From Lachnospiraceae bacterium KGMB03038 (lineage in GTDB: Bacteria; Bacillota; Clostridia; Lachnospirales; Lachnospiraceae), in contig CP041667.1 of the NCBI GenBank assembly GCA_007361935.1, positions 1,950,501-2,014,500 of the forward strand: a stretch of DNA of 64,000 bases, written 5' to 3'. Of the stretch, positions 7,789 through 17,033 are shown in pieces. A program made the translations under genes and the position numbers. Every line of letters starts with the position of its first letter. Position 1 is the stretch's first letter. The notes beneath the pieces are model-generated. The model saw only the letters and a program-made list of their open reading frames with translations. It did no database searches and was not told where the DNA came from.

Positions 7789-9225
7789 TTACATATTATC
7801 GTAGAGTTCCTCGTACTGTCTGGCAGAATTATTCCAGGAGAAGTCTTTTTGCATTCCCCGCTCTACGATCTTGTTCCAGTCTCTCTTCTTGTCATAATAA
7901 ATCTGCTCCGCATACCGGACTGTTCCCATCATCTCATGAGCATTGTAGTTGCAGAAACTGAAACCTGTCCCTGTCTTTTCATACTCATTATACGGTTCCA
8001 CTGTATCCTTCAGGCCTCCCGTCTCCCTCACGATCGGAACCGTGCCGTACCTAAGGCTCATCAACTGACTCAAGCCGCAGGGCTCAAAAAGAGACGGCAT
8101 GAGGAAGGCGTCGCATCCGGCATAGATTTTGTGGGACAGTTCCTCTGAATAGAAAATATTGGCGGATACTTTATCCGGGTATTTCCAGGCAAAATGCCGG
8201 AACATATTCTCATACTGATCCTGTCCTGTGCCAAGTACAACGATCTGGATCGCGTCCTGGCACAATTCATCCATCACATAGGCGATCAGGTCGAATCCTT
8301 TTTGATCCGTCAATCTGGAGACGATCCCGATCATCATGGTCTTATGATCTGCCGGAAGACCAAGTTCCTGCTGCAGCGCAGTCTTGTTTTTGACTTTCTC
8401 TTTTCTGAAATTGTCTACGCTGTAATTTTTCGCGATGTGAGTATCGGTCTGGGGGTTATAGTCTTCATAGTCGATACCGTTCACGATTCCTGACAGGCAA
8501 TTGGACCTGGCGTTCATCAGTCCGTCCAGCTTCTCGCCATAGAACGGCATCTTGATCTCTTCCGCGTAGGTACTGCTGACGGTGGTCACCCGGTCGGCAT
8601 ATACAATTCCTCCTTTGAGGTAATTGGCATCTTTGTACGCTTCCAGCTTATCCGGCGCAAAATAGTATTTCGGCAGGCCCGTAATATCCATTACCCGTTT
8701 GGTATCCCAAGTTCCCTGGAACTTCAGGTTATGTATGGTCATGATCGTTTTGATCCCACGGAAATATTCGTTTCCGTAACGGAAGTTGTCCAGATACACA
8801 GGAATGAGACCGGTCTGCCAGTCATGACAGTGGATGATATCCGGCCGGAAGTCGATGAGCGGCAGCGCGCTTAAGACCGCCTTGGAGAAGAACGCAAATT
8901 TTTCGATATCCGCGTACATATCCCCATACGGCGCGTATCCATTGAAATAGTACTCATTATCTATAAAATAGAACGTAATTCCCTCGTACTCCAACTCCAG
9001 GATCCCAACGTATTGTTTTCTCCAGCACAGATCCATATAGAAATGGGTACGGTACGCAAGGCGCTGTTTCCACTCGTCTTTCATACACATATACTTTGGA
9101 AGCATCACCCGTACATCATATTTTTCTTTATTGAAATATTTTGGTAAAGAACCTACAACATCTGCCAGTCCTCCTGTTTTGATGAAAGGGACCGATTCGG
9201 ATGCCGCAAAAAGTATTTTTTTCAT
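7789..9225 (-). CDS. glgA: Glycogen synthase (ADP-glucose type)
   Basis: Extends alpha-1,4-glucan chains from ADP-glucose; GT5 family, cytoplasmic. Start chosen at MKKILFAASE (478 residues) because GGGAGG lies eight bases upstream; an upstream in-frame codon would place this site inside the gene. The substrate-binding KTGGLADVVGSLP motif is at about residues 15-27. The C-terminal lobe carries MPSLFEPCGLSQL, the GT-B catalytic Glu region. No other glg genes are nearby, so it stands alone here between spo0A and the metF operon. Confidence 0.95.
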   Translation of the reverse strand: MKKILFAASESVPFIKTGGLADVVGSLPKYFNKEKYDVRVMLPKYMCMKDEWKQRLAYRTHFYMDLCWRKQYVGILELEYEGITFYFIDNEYYFNGYAPYGDMYADIEKFAFFSKAVLSALPLIDFRPDIIHCHDWQTGLIPVYLDNFRYGNEYFRGIKTIMTIHNLKFQGTWDTKRVMDITGLPKYYFAPDKLEAYKDANYLKGGIVYADRVTTVSSTYAEEIKMPFYGEKLDGLMNARSNCLSGIVNGIDYEDYNPQTDTHIAKNYSVDNFRKEKVKNKTALQQELGLPADHKTMMIGIVSRLTDQKGFDLIAYVMDELCQDAIQIVVLGTGQDQYENMFRHFAWKYPDKVSANIFYSEELSHKIYAGCDAFLMPSLFEPCGLSQLMSLRYGTVPIVRETGGLKDTVEPYNEYEKTGTGFSFCNYNAHEMMGTVRYAEQIYYDKKRDWNKIVERGMQKDFSWNNSARQYEELYDNM

Positions 9226-9245
9226 GGCTTTTCCTCCCAACCTCA

Positions 9246-9265
9246 CGATATACGTTATTATATCG
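9246..9265. promoter_or_regulatory. glgA -10 region overlapped by an inverted repeat
   Basis: On the minus strand a perfect -10 TATAAT lies at 9257-9262; the -35 is weak (TTTTCT-like). A 7-bp inverted repeat CGATATA/TATATCG (9246-9252, 9259-9265) covers the -10 hexamer, a position expected for a repressor site. The weak -35 would suit a regulated promoter. The binding factor is unknown. Confidence 0.45.
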
Positions 9266-9288
9266 CATTTTTTCCCGGAAGAAAAGCC

Positions 9289-10080
9289 TTATCTGTTTTT
9301 ATATTCCAGACGGATCGTGTCCGCGATCAAGGCAATGAACTCGGAATTCGTCGGCTTTCCCTTTCCATTGCTGACCGTATAGCCAAACAGCTCGTCCAAT
9401 GTATCCAGCTTTCCTCTGCTCCAGGCAACCTCTATGGCATGCCGGATCGCCCGTTCCACCCGGCTGGCCGTAGTCTGATGGAGTTTGGCCACCGTGGGGT
9501 AGAGGACTTTGGTGATGGCGTTTAATACGTCCATATCCTCCACCGCCATAAGAATCGCATCTCTTAAGTAATGATATCCCTTAATATGTGCCGGTATCCC
9601 GATCTCATGGATCATATCGGTCACCCTGGCTTCCAGATTCACCTCTGGCTGGACGGACAAGGTCTTCTCTTCTCCTTGGAATCCCCCGGTCCGATTCTGG
9701 ATCATCCGGTTTGTATTTTTAATCCTTCCAAGCACCACATCATTGTTGAAAGGCTTTAGAATATAGTAATTCGCCCCCTTTTTGAAGGCATCTTCTGTGA
9801 TTCTCTCCTGTCCCACGGCTGTAATGACGATAAACGCCGGATGCTTTTTGATCTCTCCATCCGTATTGACCAGATCCATAACACTTAAACCGTCCATTTT
9901 CGGCATGATCAGATCCAGAAGGACAACGTCCGGCTGTTTTTCTTTGATCAGCTCGTACACATCCTCGCCATTATTCGCTCTTCCTACCAGATTCAGCTCC
10001 TTGTCGCTGTCGATGATTTCGCCAAGCAGGTCCAGGATTCTTTCATTATCGTCGGCTATTGCTACGTTTATTTCACTCAT
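9289..10080 (-). CDS. spo0A: Sporulation master regulator Spo0A
   Basis: Response regulator that, when phosphorylated, starts sporulation. 263 residues. The receiver domain has the acidic pocket D10-D11, the phospho-acceptor D56 in VVLLDLIMP, and Lys in ILKPF. After a linker comes the Spo0A-specific DNA-binding domain from about residue 155, with the recognition region TTASRVERAIRHAIEVAWSRG and SEFIALIADTIRL at the end. AAGGAGG lies upstream of ATG. It follows spoIVB, as in most spore-forming Firmicutes, and has its own promoter with a putative 0A box. Confidence 0.98.
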   Translation of the reverse strand: MSEINVAIADDNERILDLLGEIIDSDKELNLVGRANNGEDVYELIKEKQPDVVLLDLIMPKMDGLSVMDLVNTDGEIKKHPAFIVITAVGQERITEDAFKKGANYYILKPFNNDVVLGRIKNTNRMIQNRTGGFQGEEKTLSVQPEVNLEARVTDMIHEIGIPAHIKGYHYLRDAILMAVEDMDVLNAITKVLYPTVAKLHQTTASRVERAIRHAIEVAWSRGKLDTLDELFGYTVSNGKGKPTNSEFIALIADTIRLEYKNR

Positions 10081-10125
10081 TTTGCGAAATACCTCCTTTC
10101 TCGTACAATAAAACCGTCATGACCA

Positions 10126-10169
10126 ATTATATATTTCGCCATATTTCAATTCAAGAAATTGCTGTCGTA
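10126..10169 (-). promoter_or_regulatory. spo0A promoter with candidate 0A boxes
   Basis: Minus strand -35 TTGAAT (10149-10154), 17-base spacer, -10 TATAAT (10126-10131). The spacer holds TGGCGAA (10135-10141), which fits the 0A-box consensus TGNCGAA. A near-match TGTCGTA lies at 10163-10169 on the other strand. This suggests that Spo0A controls its own promoter, as known in Bacillus; here it is inference from sequence. Confidence 0.65.
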
Positions 10170-10199
10170 AAAAGCAGACATCATGCGACTATTTTCACG

Positions 10200-11264
10200 C
10201 TATTCTACATTTTTCAACATGTTTTCAATGAAAACACCGTATCCCTTCGCTGGGTCATTGACAAAAACATGGGTGACCGCACCCACCAATTTCCCGTTCT
10301 GGATTATAGGCGAACCGGACATCCCCTGCACGATCCCCCCTGTCACATCAAGGAGGGCCTGGTCTGTTACTTCCAGTTCCAGTCCTTTATTGGCCTCTTG
10401 TGCCTCTGTGTCGATTTTTGTGATCCGAATGTCGTACTCTTTTACTTCTCCTTCTACCGCGCAGCGGATTTTGGCAGGGCCTTCCTGGATCTCTTCTTTG
10501 GCCGCCGTCTCCATAGGCTCCTGATCAGAGAATAAGGTGTCTATACGCTGGATGGTGCCGTATATTCCTTCTTCTGTATTTTTCTCTACCGTTCCCAGGA
10601 TATTATAATTATTGTAGACAATGATTCCCTCCATACCTCCGGGAGTTCCGTTGGCCCCTTTTTGGATATCTTTGATACTGGTCGCATAGAGGGTCCCTTC
10701 CGAAATATCCAGAAGATCACTGGTATCTGTATCATGGATGCCGTGTCCCAGCGCTCCAAATTTGCTGTCCACATTCAAAAATGTGATCGTTCCAAGTCCC
10801 TGGGTATTGTCCCTTACCCAGATTCCCAGCTTATACTCTCCCCCAGGGCACTGCACCGCCTGGGTCCTGACGTCTATGGTCCGTCCGTTTCTTACCACTG
10901 TCAGCACCACATCCTCTTCTGTCAGGGTTTCCACCGCTTGGATCAATTCCGATTTATTATGGATCCTTGTCCCATCCATTTCTACGATATAGTCGCCTGC
11001 CTGCACCAGATTCTGGGCCGGCTCGTATTCGTTTCCGTCCATCCCTTCTATTTCATCTGTTCCAAGAACCATTACTCCTTCTGTCTCCAGATAAATTCCT
11101 ACTGGCATGCCTCCCGGTATCACCATGGTCTCATCCGATGTATCGGCGCTGACTTCTTTGGGGAACTGCTGCCGGTAGCTGTGAATAAGATACCAGCTTC
11201 CTCCCGTAGCCGCGGTAAATATTACGATCATGATCAAAATCCTTCGATACCAGTATTTTTTCAT
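10200..11264 (-). CDS. spoIVB: SpoIVB signalling peptidase
   Basis: S55-family serine peptidase made in the forespore and exported into the intermembrane space, where it triggers SpoIVFB and pro-sigma-K processing. 354 residues. One N-terminal membrane segment (about 9-27) is followed by a PDZ-like region (about 50-130). The catalytic domain contains ALGHGIHD (catalytic His region) and GMSGSPII with nucleophile Ser318. It lies between recN and spo0A, the conserved Firmicutes order. The start follows an AAGGAAC-type ribosome site. Confidence 0.95.
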   Translation of the reverse strand: MKKYWYRRILIMIVIFTAATGGSWYLIHSYRQQFPKEVSADTSDETMVIPGGMPVGIYLETEGVMVLGTDEIEGMDGNEYEPAQNLVQAGDYIVEMDGTRIHNKSELIQAVETLTEEDVVLTVVRNGRTIDVRTQAVQCPGGEYKLGIWVRDNTQGLGTITFLNVDSKFGALGHGIHDTDTSDLLDISEGTLYATSIKDIQKGANGTPGGMEGIIVYNNYNILGTVEKNTEEGIYGTIQRIDTLFSDQEPMETAAKEEIQEGPAKIRCAVEGEVKEYDIRITKIDTEAQEANKGLELEVTDQALLDVTGGIVQGMSGSPIIQNGKLVGAVTHVFVNDPAKGYGVFIENMLKNVE

Positions 11265-11292
11265 AGTTTTGTTCCTTTCTTTTCAACTTAAA

Positions 11293-11322
11293 AAGACAGG
11301 CATCATTTCCGATGCCTGTCTT
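11293..11322 (-). terminator. Terminator of the asp23-recN operon
   Basis: A 12-bp perfect stem (11293-11304 / 11311-11322, loop of 6) followed on the minus strand by TTTTT. It separates recN from spoIVB. Confidence 0.88.
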
Positions 11323-11353
11323 AGTATATGGAGTTTTCTCTTTTTCCATCCTT

Positions 11354-13027
11354 CTATTTTGCAGTTCCTGCAAGTTCTTTCATCTCTCTGGCATTTTCCA
11401 AAACCCGGTCCGTGATCTTGGCGCCTCCTAAGATCCTGGCCAGTTCCTGAATAGAGGCTTCTTCGTCCAGCTTCCGGATCTGGGTCTTAGTGTCCATCTT
11501 TTCCACCGTTTTTTCAATCACATAATGGGAATCTGCCATGGCGGCGATCTGAGCCAGATGGGTAATGCAGATCACTTGGTGGGTCCTGCCGATCAGCGCC
11601 ATTTTCTCAGATACTTTCTGCGCGGTCCTTCCGCTGATCCCCACATCGATCTCGTCAAAGATCAGCGTTTCAATATCATCCCGTTTTGCCATCACCGTAC
11701 GGATCGCCAGCATGATCCTGGACAATTCTCCGCCGGAGGCTACATCCTTCAGCGGACGCAGCGGCTGACCCGGATTCAGGGAGATCATAAATTCCACATC
11801 GTCTGTTCCATTTCCCGTATAGGTTTCCAATGCCTCAAAATGGATCTGAAAGCGCACATCCGCGAAATTTAATTCTTCCAGTCCTTTCTGGACTGACTCC
11901 TCCAGGATGGACGCCTGGCTTTTCCGGATTTTGCTTAATCCCTGACAGGCTTTAGAAAGCCTCTCTTTTTCCTGTTCCATTTTCTCTTTCAGGCCCTGGA
12001 TATATGTTTCATAATCCTCCAGCCTGGCCATCTTCTCTGCCTGACGTCCCTGATAATCCAGGATCTCATCGATGGTATTTCCGTATTTCACCTTCAGACG
12101 GTTGATCTCATTGAGCCGATTTTCCGTCTCATAAAATTCTTCCTCTGAAAACTCACACTCTTTGCTGTAATCCGACAGTTCCCTGTTAAAATCATTGAGA
12201 AGGCTGTCCACTTCCATCAACTGGTCCTGAAGCTGTCTGGCACGCTCGTCGCAGTCAGCCGCTTCCGCAAGCGCGCGGATCGCCCGGCTTAGATTCTCGC
12301 TGGCGCTGTCTCCATCTTCACTTGTATAGCGATAAGCTTCCGCGGCTCCCTGGGCGATCTTCCTGCCGTTTGCCATACGCCGGTAGAGCGTCTCTAATTC
12401 TTCGTCCTCTCCCTTCACAAGCGCCGCTTCTTCAATTTCCTTTATCTCAAATTCCAGGAAAGAAAGCTCCTTCGCCCGTTGGGACTCATCCATTCCCGCT
12501 TCTTCCAATTCCTTCCAACAGGCTTTGTAAGCCTGGTAAGCTTCCCGGACTTTCTGCTTCCACGCTCCCGCTTCCTCTCTTGCGAAAGCGTCCAGGATCT
12601 CCAGATGATTCTTTTTGTAAAGAAGGGATTGATGCTCATGCTGTCCGTGGATATCGATCAAAACCTGGGATACTTCTTTTAAGAGCGCCATGGTCACCGT
12701 CTCTCCGTTGATCCGGCTCACACTGCGGCCTTCCATCAGCCGGCGGCTTAAGACCACCATCCCTTCTTCCGGAAAGATATCCAGTTCTTTTAACTTTTCT
12801 TCCTGCCGGGGATTCTCAACCTGGAACGTCAGCTCCACAAAGCCGTAGTCCGCCCCGTTCCGGATGATATCTTTCGTATATCTTCCTCCCAAAGCCAGGT
12901 TCACAGAACCCAAAATAATAGACTTCCCGGCTCCCGTCTCTCCTGTCAGGATATTTAGGCCTTCTTCAAATTCTACTTCGATCTCGTCGATCAGCGCGAG
13001 ATTTTTCACATGCAAACTGCGTAACAT
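11354..13027 (-). CDS. recN: DNA repair ATPase RecN
   Basis: SMC-like ATPase that acts at double-strand breaks. Start chosen at MLRSLHVKNLALI (557 residues) because GGGAGG lies just before this ATG. Walker A GETGAGKS is at 29-36. Long coiled-coil arms cover about 150-370. The C-terminal ATPase half has the ABC signature LSRIMLAIRTVM, Walker B LIFDEIDVGISG and the His-switch segment ITHLAQIAAMAD. It is the last gene of the operon, behind argR as in Bacillus. Confidence 0.96.
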   Translation of the reverse strand: MLRSLHVKNLALIDEIEVEFEEGLNILTGETGAGKSIILGSVNLALGGRYTKDIIRNGADYGFVELTFQVENPRQEEKLKELDIFPEEGMVVLSRRLMEGRSVSRINGETVTMALLKEVSQVLIDIHGQHEHQSLLYKKNHLEILDAFAREEAGAWKQKVREAYQAYKACWKELEEAGMDESQRAKELSFLEFEIKEIEEAALVKGEDEELETLYRRMANGRKIAQGAAEAYRYTSEDGDSASENLSRAIRALAEAADCDERARQLQDQLMEVDSLLNDFNRELSDYSKECEFSEEEFYETENRLNEINRLKVKYGNTIDEILDYQGRQAEKMARLEDYETYIQGLKEKMEQEKERLSKACQGLSKIRKSQASILEESVQKGLEELNFADVRFQIHFEALETYTGNGTDDVEFMISLNPGQPLRPLKDVASGGELSRIMLAIRTVMAKRDDIETLIFDEIDVGISGRTAQKVSEKMALIGRTHQVICITHLAQIAAMADSHYVIEKTVEKMDTKTQIRKLDEEASIQELARILGGAKITDRVLENAREMKELAGTAK

Positions 13028-13045
13028 ACTGCCTCCCGTCACCCG

Positions 13046-13492
13046 TCAGATGATCTTGCTGATTTTATCCATCACCTTTATCGTATCTTCCACACTTCGG
13101 ATCGCGCACATGATCGTATCGTCCCCGGCAATGCTTCCCACCACTTCTTTCCATTCCATGGCATCGATAGCGGCGCACACAGCCATCGCCATCCCAGATA
13201 CGGTTTTGATCACAAGGATATTCTGGGCCATATCCATAGATACAAATCCGTCCCGCAGCACCCGGATATACTTCTCGCCCATCTCGCTGTCTCCGCTCTG
13301 ATGAGGGGCATACCGCTGCTTTCCTTCTCCGGCAGGGACTTTGGTCAGCTTCAGATCCCGGATGTCTCTGGATACCGTTGCCTGGGTCACCTTGAACCCC
13401 TCCTGGTTCAGATAAGAGGCCAGTTCTTCCTGCGTCTCAATCTGATATTTGTTGATCAGTTCGATGATCTTCGCGTGTCGGTTTACTTTCAT
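13046..13492 (-). CDS. argR: Arginine repressor
   Basis: Arginine-dependent transcription factor, working as a hexamer. 148 residues, standard length. The N-terminal winged-helix domain has SYLNQEGFKVTQATVSRDI (about 26-44). The C-terminal domain has the trimerisation and arginine-binding motif GSIAGDDTIMCAIRS. It lies between nadK and recN; the gap to nadK is only three bases. The argR-recN pairing is conserved in Firmicutes. Confidence 0.96.
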   Translation of the reverse strand: MKVNRHAKIIELINKYQIETQEELASYLNQEGFKVTQATVSRDIRDLKLTKVPAGEGKQRYAPHQSGDSEMGEKYIRVLRDGFVSMDMAQNILVIKTVSGMAMAVCAAIDAMEWKEVVGSIAGDDTIMCAIRSVEDTIKVMDKISKII

Positions 13493-13495
13493 GTT

Positions 13496-14329
13496 CTAAT
13501 TTCCTTTCATCTTTCTGCGCAGCATTTCCAGAAAACTGATCCTGCTAAGCCGCATCAGCCTGGTAGAAGCGCCGGCTTTCCGAATGGTCACTGTATCTCC
13601 TGTCACAAGCGGCATGGTATCCGCCCCATCGAAGGCTACCATGGCTTCTTCCACCGCTTCATGGCGTCCCTCGGCGATCTCTACTACAATTTCATCCTCC
13701 GCGGACAAGACAATGCTGCTGGTGTTCAGCGCGTGGGGGCAGATGGGCGTGATCACGATCATAGAAGCCGTCGGCTCTACGATAGGGCCTCCCGCTGACA
13801 GGTTATAAGCGGTAGAACCGGTAGGCGTGGAGATGATGACGCCGTCCGCCTCATAGGTGTTCAAGAGTTCCCCATTCACATAGATTCGGAAATGAATGAT
13901 CCGGATCTCTGTTTTCCTGGAAACTACAATATCATTCAAAGACACGTCTTTTCGTCCATCTGATAAGATCCCTTCCAGCATCATCCGGTCTTCCAGGCCA
14001 TATTCGCCTCTGAGGATCTGCTCGATGGCTTCATCAATATGGTTGACTTCCACTTCTGTCAGATATCCCAGTGTTCCCATATTGATTCCTAATACCGGGA
14101 TATTCCGGCCTTGGAGAAGCCTCGCTACTTCGATCAGGCTTCCGTCCCCGCCGATCACCACCGCGCAGTCGATTTTCTCTGGAACGCTCTCTCTGATAAT
14201 CTGCTTATTCTCGTCTTTCCGGCACAGCACGCAAGTTTTCCCCGCCTTCTCAAGCAGCTTCTTTACCCTGGCGGTCACCTGTCCGTCCGCGTCTTTTCCG
14301 TCATTTGTCACAATAAAAAAGTGCTCCAT
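13496..14329 (-). CDS. nadK: NAD kinase
   Basis: Phosphorylates NAD+ to NADP+ in the cytoplasm. 277 residues. The phosphate-donor motif GGDGS is at 60-64, followed by GINMGTLGYLTEV. The substrate-site TPTGSTAYNLSAGGPIV lies at about 168-184. Operon position is between tlyA (11-base gap) and argR. Confidence 0.96.
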   Translation of the reverse strand: MEHFFIVTNDGKDADGQVTARVKKLLEKAGKTCVLCRKDENKQIIRESVPEKIDCAVVIGGDGSLIEVARLLQGRNIPVLGINMGTLGYLTEVEVNHIDEAIEQILRGEYGLEDRMMLEGILSDGRKDVSLNDIVVSRKTEIRIIHFRIYVNGELLNTYEADGVIISTPTGSTAYNLSAGGPIVEPTASMIVITPICPHALNTSSIVLSAEDEIVVEIAEGRHEAVEEAMVAFDGADTMPLVTGDTVTIRKAGASTRLMRLSRISFLEMLRRKMKGN

Positions 14330-14340
14330 CTTTCTCTCCC

Positions 14341-15153
14341 TTATCCTTTTGCCAGCGCGGCAAACGCCTGCTCCACCGTCTCATCAATATCCACGCCGGA
14401 AACAGTCTCTCCCTCTTCCCTCCGGCATTTTTTTAAATGGACCAGATATTCGATATTTCCCTCCGGCCCCCGAATTGGAGAATAATCCAGTTCCAGCACA
14501 TCAAATCCAATCTGGCGGGCATATCCTGTCACCTTTTCAATCACTTCCCGGTGGGTCGAAGCTTCCCGGACGACGCCTTTCTTCCCTACCTTCTCTCTTC
14601 CCGCCTCAAACTGAGGCTTAATGAGAGCCGCGATCTCCCCGTCTTCTGTCAGATAGTCCCGGATCGGCTTTAAGACTTTGGTCAGGGAAATAAAGGACAC
14701 ATCAATGGAGGAAAACTCTACCGGTTCTCCAATGTCTTCCGGAGTCACATAGCGGATATTGGTCTTCTCCATACATACTACCCGCTCATCCTGGCGCAGT
14801 TTCCAGTCCAGCTGTCCTCTTCCCACATCGATGGCATAGACTTTTTTCGCTCCGTTCTGCAGCATACAGTCTGTAAATCCTCCTGTGGAGGAACCTACGT
14901 CTGTGCAGACCTTTCCTTCCACAGACAGGTCGAATTCCCTCAGCGCTTTCTCCAGTTTCAGCCCTCCCCGGCTTACGTAAGGGAGGGTATGGCCCCGCAC
15001 TTCAATCCGGCACTGGTCGTCGAACGCGGTTCCCGGTTTATCCTCTTTCTGTCCGTCTACATAGACATTTCCAGACATGATCACCGCTTTCGCTTTCTCT
15101 CTGGAAGAGGCCAGATTCCGTTTTACCAAAAGCACATCCAAACGTTCTTTCAT
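14341..15153 (-). CDS. tlyA: TlyA-family rRNA 2'-O-methyltransferase
   Basis: Predicted SAM-dependent methyltransferase for ribosomal RNA, related to TlyA and YqxC. 270 residues. An S4 RNA-binding domain covers about 1-60 (ERLDVLLVKRNLASSREKAK). The FtsJ-like fold follows, with SAM motif DVGSSTGGFTDCMLQNGA near residue 84. The TlyA enzyme of mycobacteria methylates 16S and 23S rRNA cytidines; the target in Clostridia is less sure. It is three bases downstream of dxs. Confidence 0.92.
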   Translation of the reverse strand: MKERLDVLLVKRNLASSREKAKAVIMSGNVYVDGQKEDKPGTAFDDQCRIEVRGHTLPYVSRGGLKLEKALREFDLSVEGKVCTDVGSSTGGFTDCMLQNGAKKVYAIDVGRGQLDWKLRQDERVVCMEKTNIRYVTPEDIGEPVEFSSIDVSFISLTKVLKPIRDYLTEDGEIAALIKPQFEAGREKVGKKGVVREASTHREVIEKVTGYARQIGFDVLELDYSPIRGPEGNIEYLVHLKKCRREEGETVSGVDIDETVEQAFAALAKG

Positions 15154-15156
15154 CTT

Positions 15157-17028
15157 CTACAGCTCCTTATAGGTTTCCAGGATCCGCCTGGTCATGGATT
15201 CCTGGTCCAAGCCCGATGCTTTGCGCAGAATGTCCACATTTCCATGCTCCACATAATCATCCGGCAGGGATATAGGAAGAATCCGTACCTTCAGTCCTTT
15301 CTCCGCCGCGTACCGCTGTACCCGCTCTCCAAAAGCGCCGGAAGGCACATTCTCCTCGATCACCGCGATCAGGCGGTGTTCTTTGGCCAGACGATCAATC
15401 ATCTCTTCATCCAAAGGTTTCACAAACCGGGCATTAATAAGACTGCAGGAATATCCTTCCTGTTTCAAATGTTCCCGAACGGCGGCCGCCTCCTGAAACA
15501 TATGTCCCACACTCAGAAGAGCGATCTCTTTCTCTTCATAGATCATTTCGCTTTTCCCCAGTTCGATCGGAGCCCGGAATTCCTGATATCCGTCATAAGC
15601 GGCCCCTCTTGGATACCGCAGCGCCACAGGGCCGCTGAAATCCAGGGCAAACCGCAGCATGTCCGCCAGCTCCCATTTATTCTTGGGGGAAAGGATGGTC
15701 ATATTGGGGATGCTTCCCAGATAAGACAGATCAAAAATTCCCTGATGCGTCTCTCCATCGCTTCCCACCAGTCCTGCCCGGTCTACCGCCAAGACAACCG
15801 GAAGATTCTGCAGTCCCACGTCATGGATCAACTGGTCATAGCCTCTCTGGAGAAACGAAGAATAGACCGCAAACACCGGCTTTACCCCTCCAGCGGCCAA
15901 GCCGGCCGCAAAGGTCACCCCGTGTTCTTCCGCGATGCCCACATCGAAAAACCGGTCCGGAAACATTCTCCGGAACCGGGACAGCCCGGTTCCGTCAGCC
16001 ATAGCCGCGGTGATCGCCACCAGATTCGGATTCTTTCTGGCCTCATCGCACAACACTTTCCCAAATACATCTGTATAAGTGTCCTTCTTGTCACCGGAAC
16101 AGACTTCTCCTGTCTCCACGTCAAAAGGTCCTACTCCATGGAACTTATCCGGCGCCTTCTCCGCCGGAGCGTATCCTTTGCCTTTCTGCGTCAGCACATG
16201 CAGCAAGACAGGGCCTTTGATCTTCTTCGCTTCCCGAAAAGCCCGGCACAGCATTGGAAGATTATGGCCCGGCACCGGTCCCAGATACGTGATCCCCATG
16301 TCTTCAAAAAACATTCCCGGCACTACCAGCTGCTTGATACTGCTTTTGGTCCTGCGGATCTTCTCGATCATAGGATCCCCCACTACCGGTATCTTATGGA
16401 GCGTATCCGTAACTCCCTTCTTAAGTCCTGTGTAAAAATCCGCCGTTCTAAGCTTGGCCAGATATTTGGACATGCCTCCTACATTTTCAGAAATGGACAT
16501 ATAATTATCATTGAGTACAATGATGAAGTTTGTCTCCAAATGAGAAGCGTTATTCAATGCTTCGTAAGCCATCCCGCCTGTCAAAGAGCCGTCTCCGATC
16601 ACGGAAACCACCTGGTAATCCTCACCTCTTAAATCTCTGGCAGACACATACCCCAGCCCCGCGGAGATCGAGGTGGAACTGTGCCCCGTATCAAACGCGT
16701 CGCAGGGACTTTCTTTGCGCTTCGGAAACCCGCTCATCCCTCCGTATCTGCGCAGATCATCAAACCCTTCTCTCCGACCGGTCAAAAGCTTATGGGTATA
16801 AGACTGATGCCCCACATCCCAGATGATCTTATCCTCTGGAAGCTGAAACATCAAATGCAGAGCCATGGTCAGCTCCACCACGCCCAGGTTGGAAGCCAGA
16901 TGTCCTCCTGTCCTGCTCACCTTCTCGATCAGAAACTGCCGGATCTCTCCAGCCAGAATTTCCAATTCCTCCCCATTTAACTTCTTGATATCATTTTCCT
17001 TTTGTATCCGTTCCAGCATATCAGCCAC
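15157..17028 (-). CDS. dxs: 1-deoxy-D-xylulose-5-phosphate synthase
   Basis: First enzyme of the MEP isoprenoid pathway: pyruvate plus glyceraldehyde-3-phosphate to DXP, using thiamine diphosphate. 623 residues, full length. Seen are GHQSYTHKLLTGR (conserved His region), the ThDP/Mg motif VIGDGSLTGGMAYEALNNA near residue 150, and the pyrimidine-domain segment GIAEEHGVTFAAGLA near 370. It is directly downstream of ispA (five-base gap), so precursor and prenyl-chain synthesis are coupled in one operon. Confidence 0.97.
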   Translation of the reverse strand: MADMLERIQKENDIKKLNGEELEILAGEIRQFLIEKVSRTGGHLASNLGVVELTMALHLMFQLPEDKIIWDVGHQSYTHKLLTGRREGFDDLRRYGGMSGFPKRKESPCDAFDTGHSSTSISAGLGYVSARDLRGEDYQVVSVIGDGSLTGGMAYEALNNASHLETNFIIVLNDNYMSISENVGGMSKYLAKLRTADFYTGLKKGVTDTLHKIPVVGDPMIEKIRRTKSSIKQLVVPGMFFEDMGITYLGPVPGHNLPMLCRAFREAKKIKGPVLLHVLTQKGKGYAPAEKAPDKFHGVGPFDVETGEVCSGDKKDTYTDVFGKVLCDEARKNPNLVAITAAMADGTGLSRFRRMFPDRFFDVGIAEEHGVTFAAGLAAGGVKPVFAVYSSFLQRGYDQLIHDVGLQNLPVVLAVDRAGLVGSDGETHQGIFDLSYLGSIPNMTILSPKNKWELADMLRFALDFSGPVALRYPRGAAYDGYQEFRAPIELGKSEMIYEEKEIALLSVGHMFQEAAAVREHLKQEGYSCSLINARFVKPLDEEMIDRLAKEHRLIAVIEENVPSGAFGERVQRYAAEKGLKVRILPISLPDDYVEHGNVDILRKASGLDQESMTRRILETYKEL

Positions 17029-17033
17029 TCCTT

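Noticed and set aside
14989..16632. Open frame of 547 codons on the plus strand opposite dxs and tlyA
   Set aside because: Antisense shadow caused by codon bias of dxs; no recognisable protein features.
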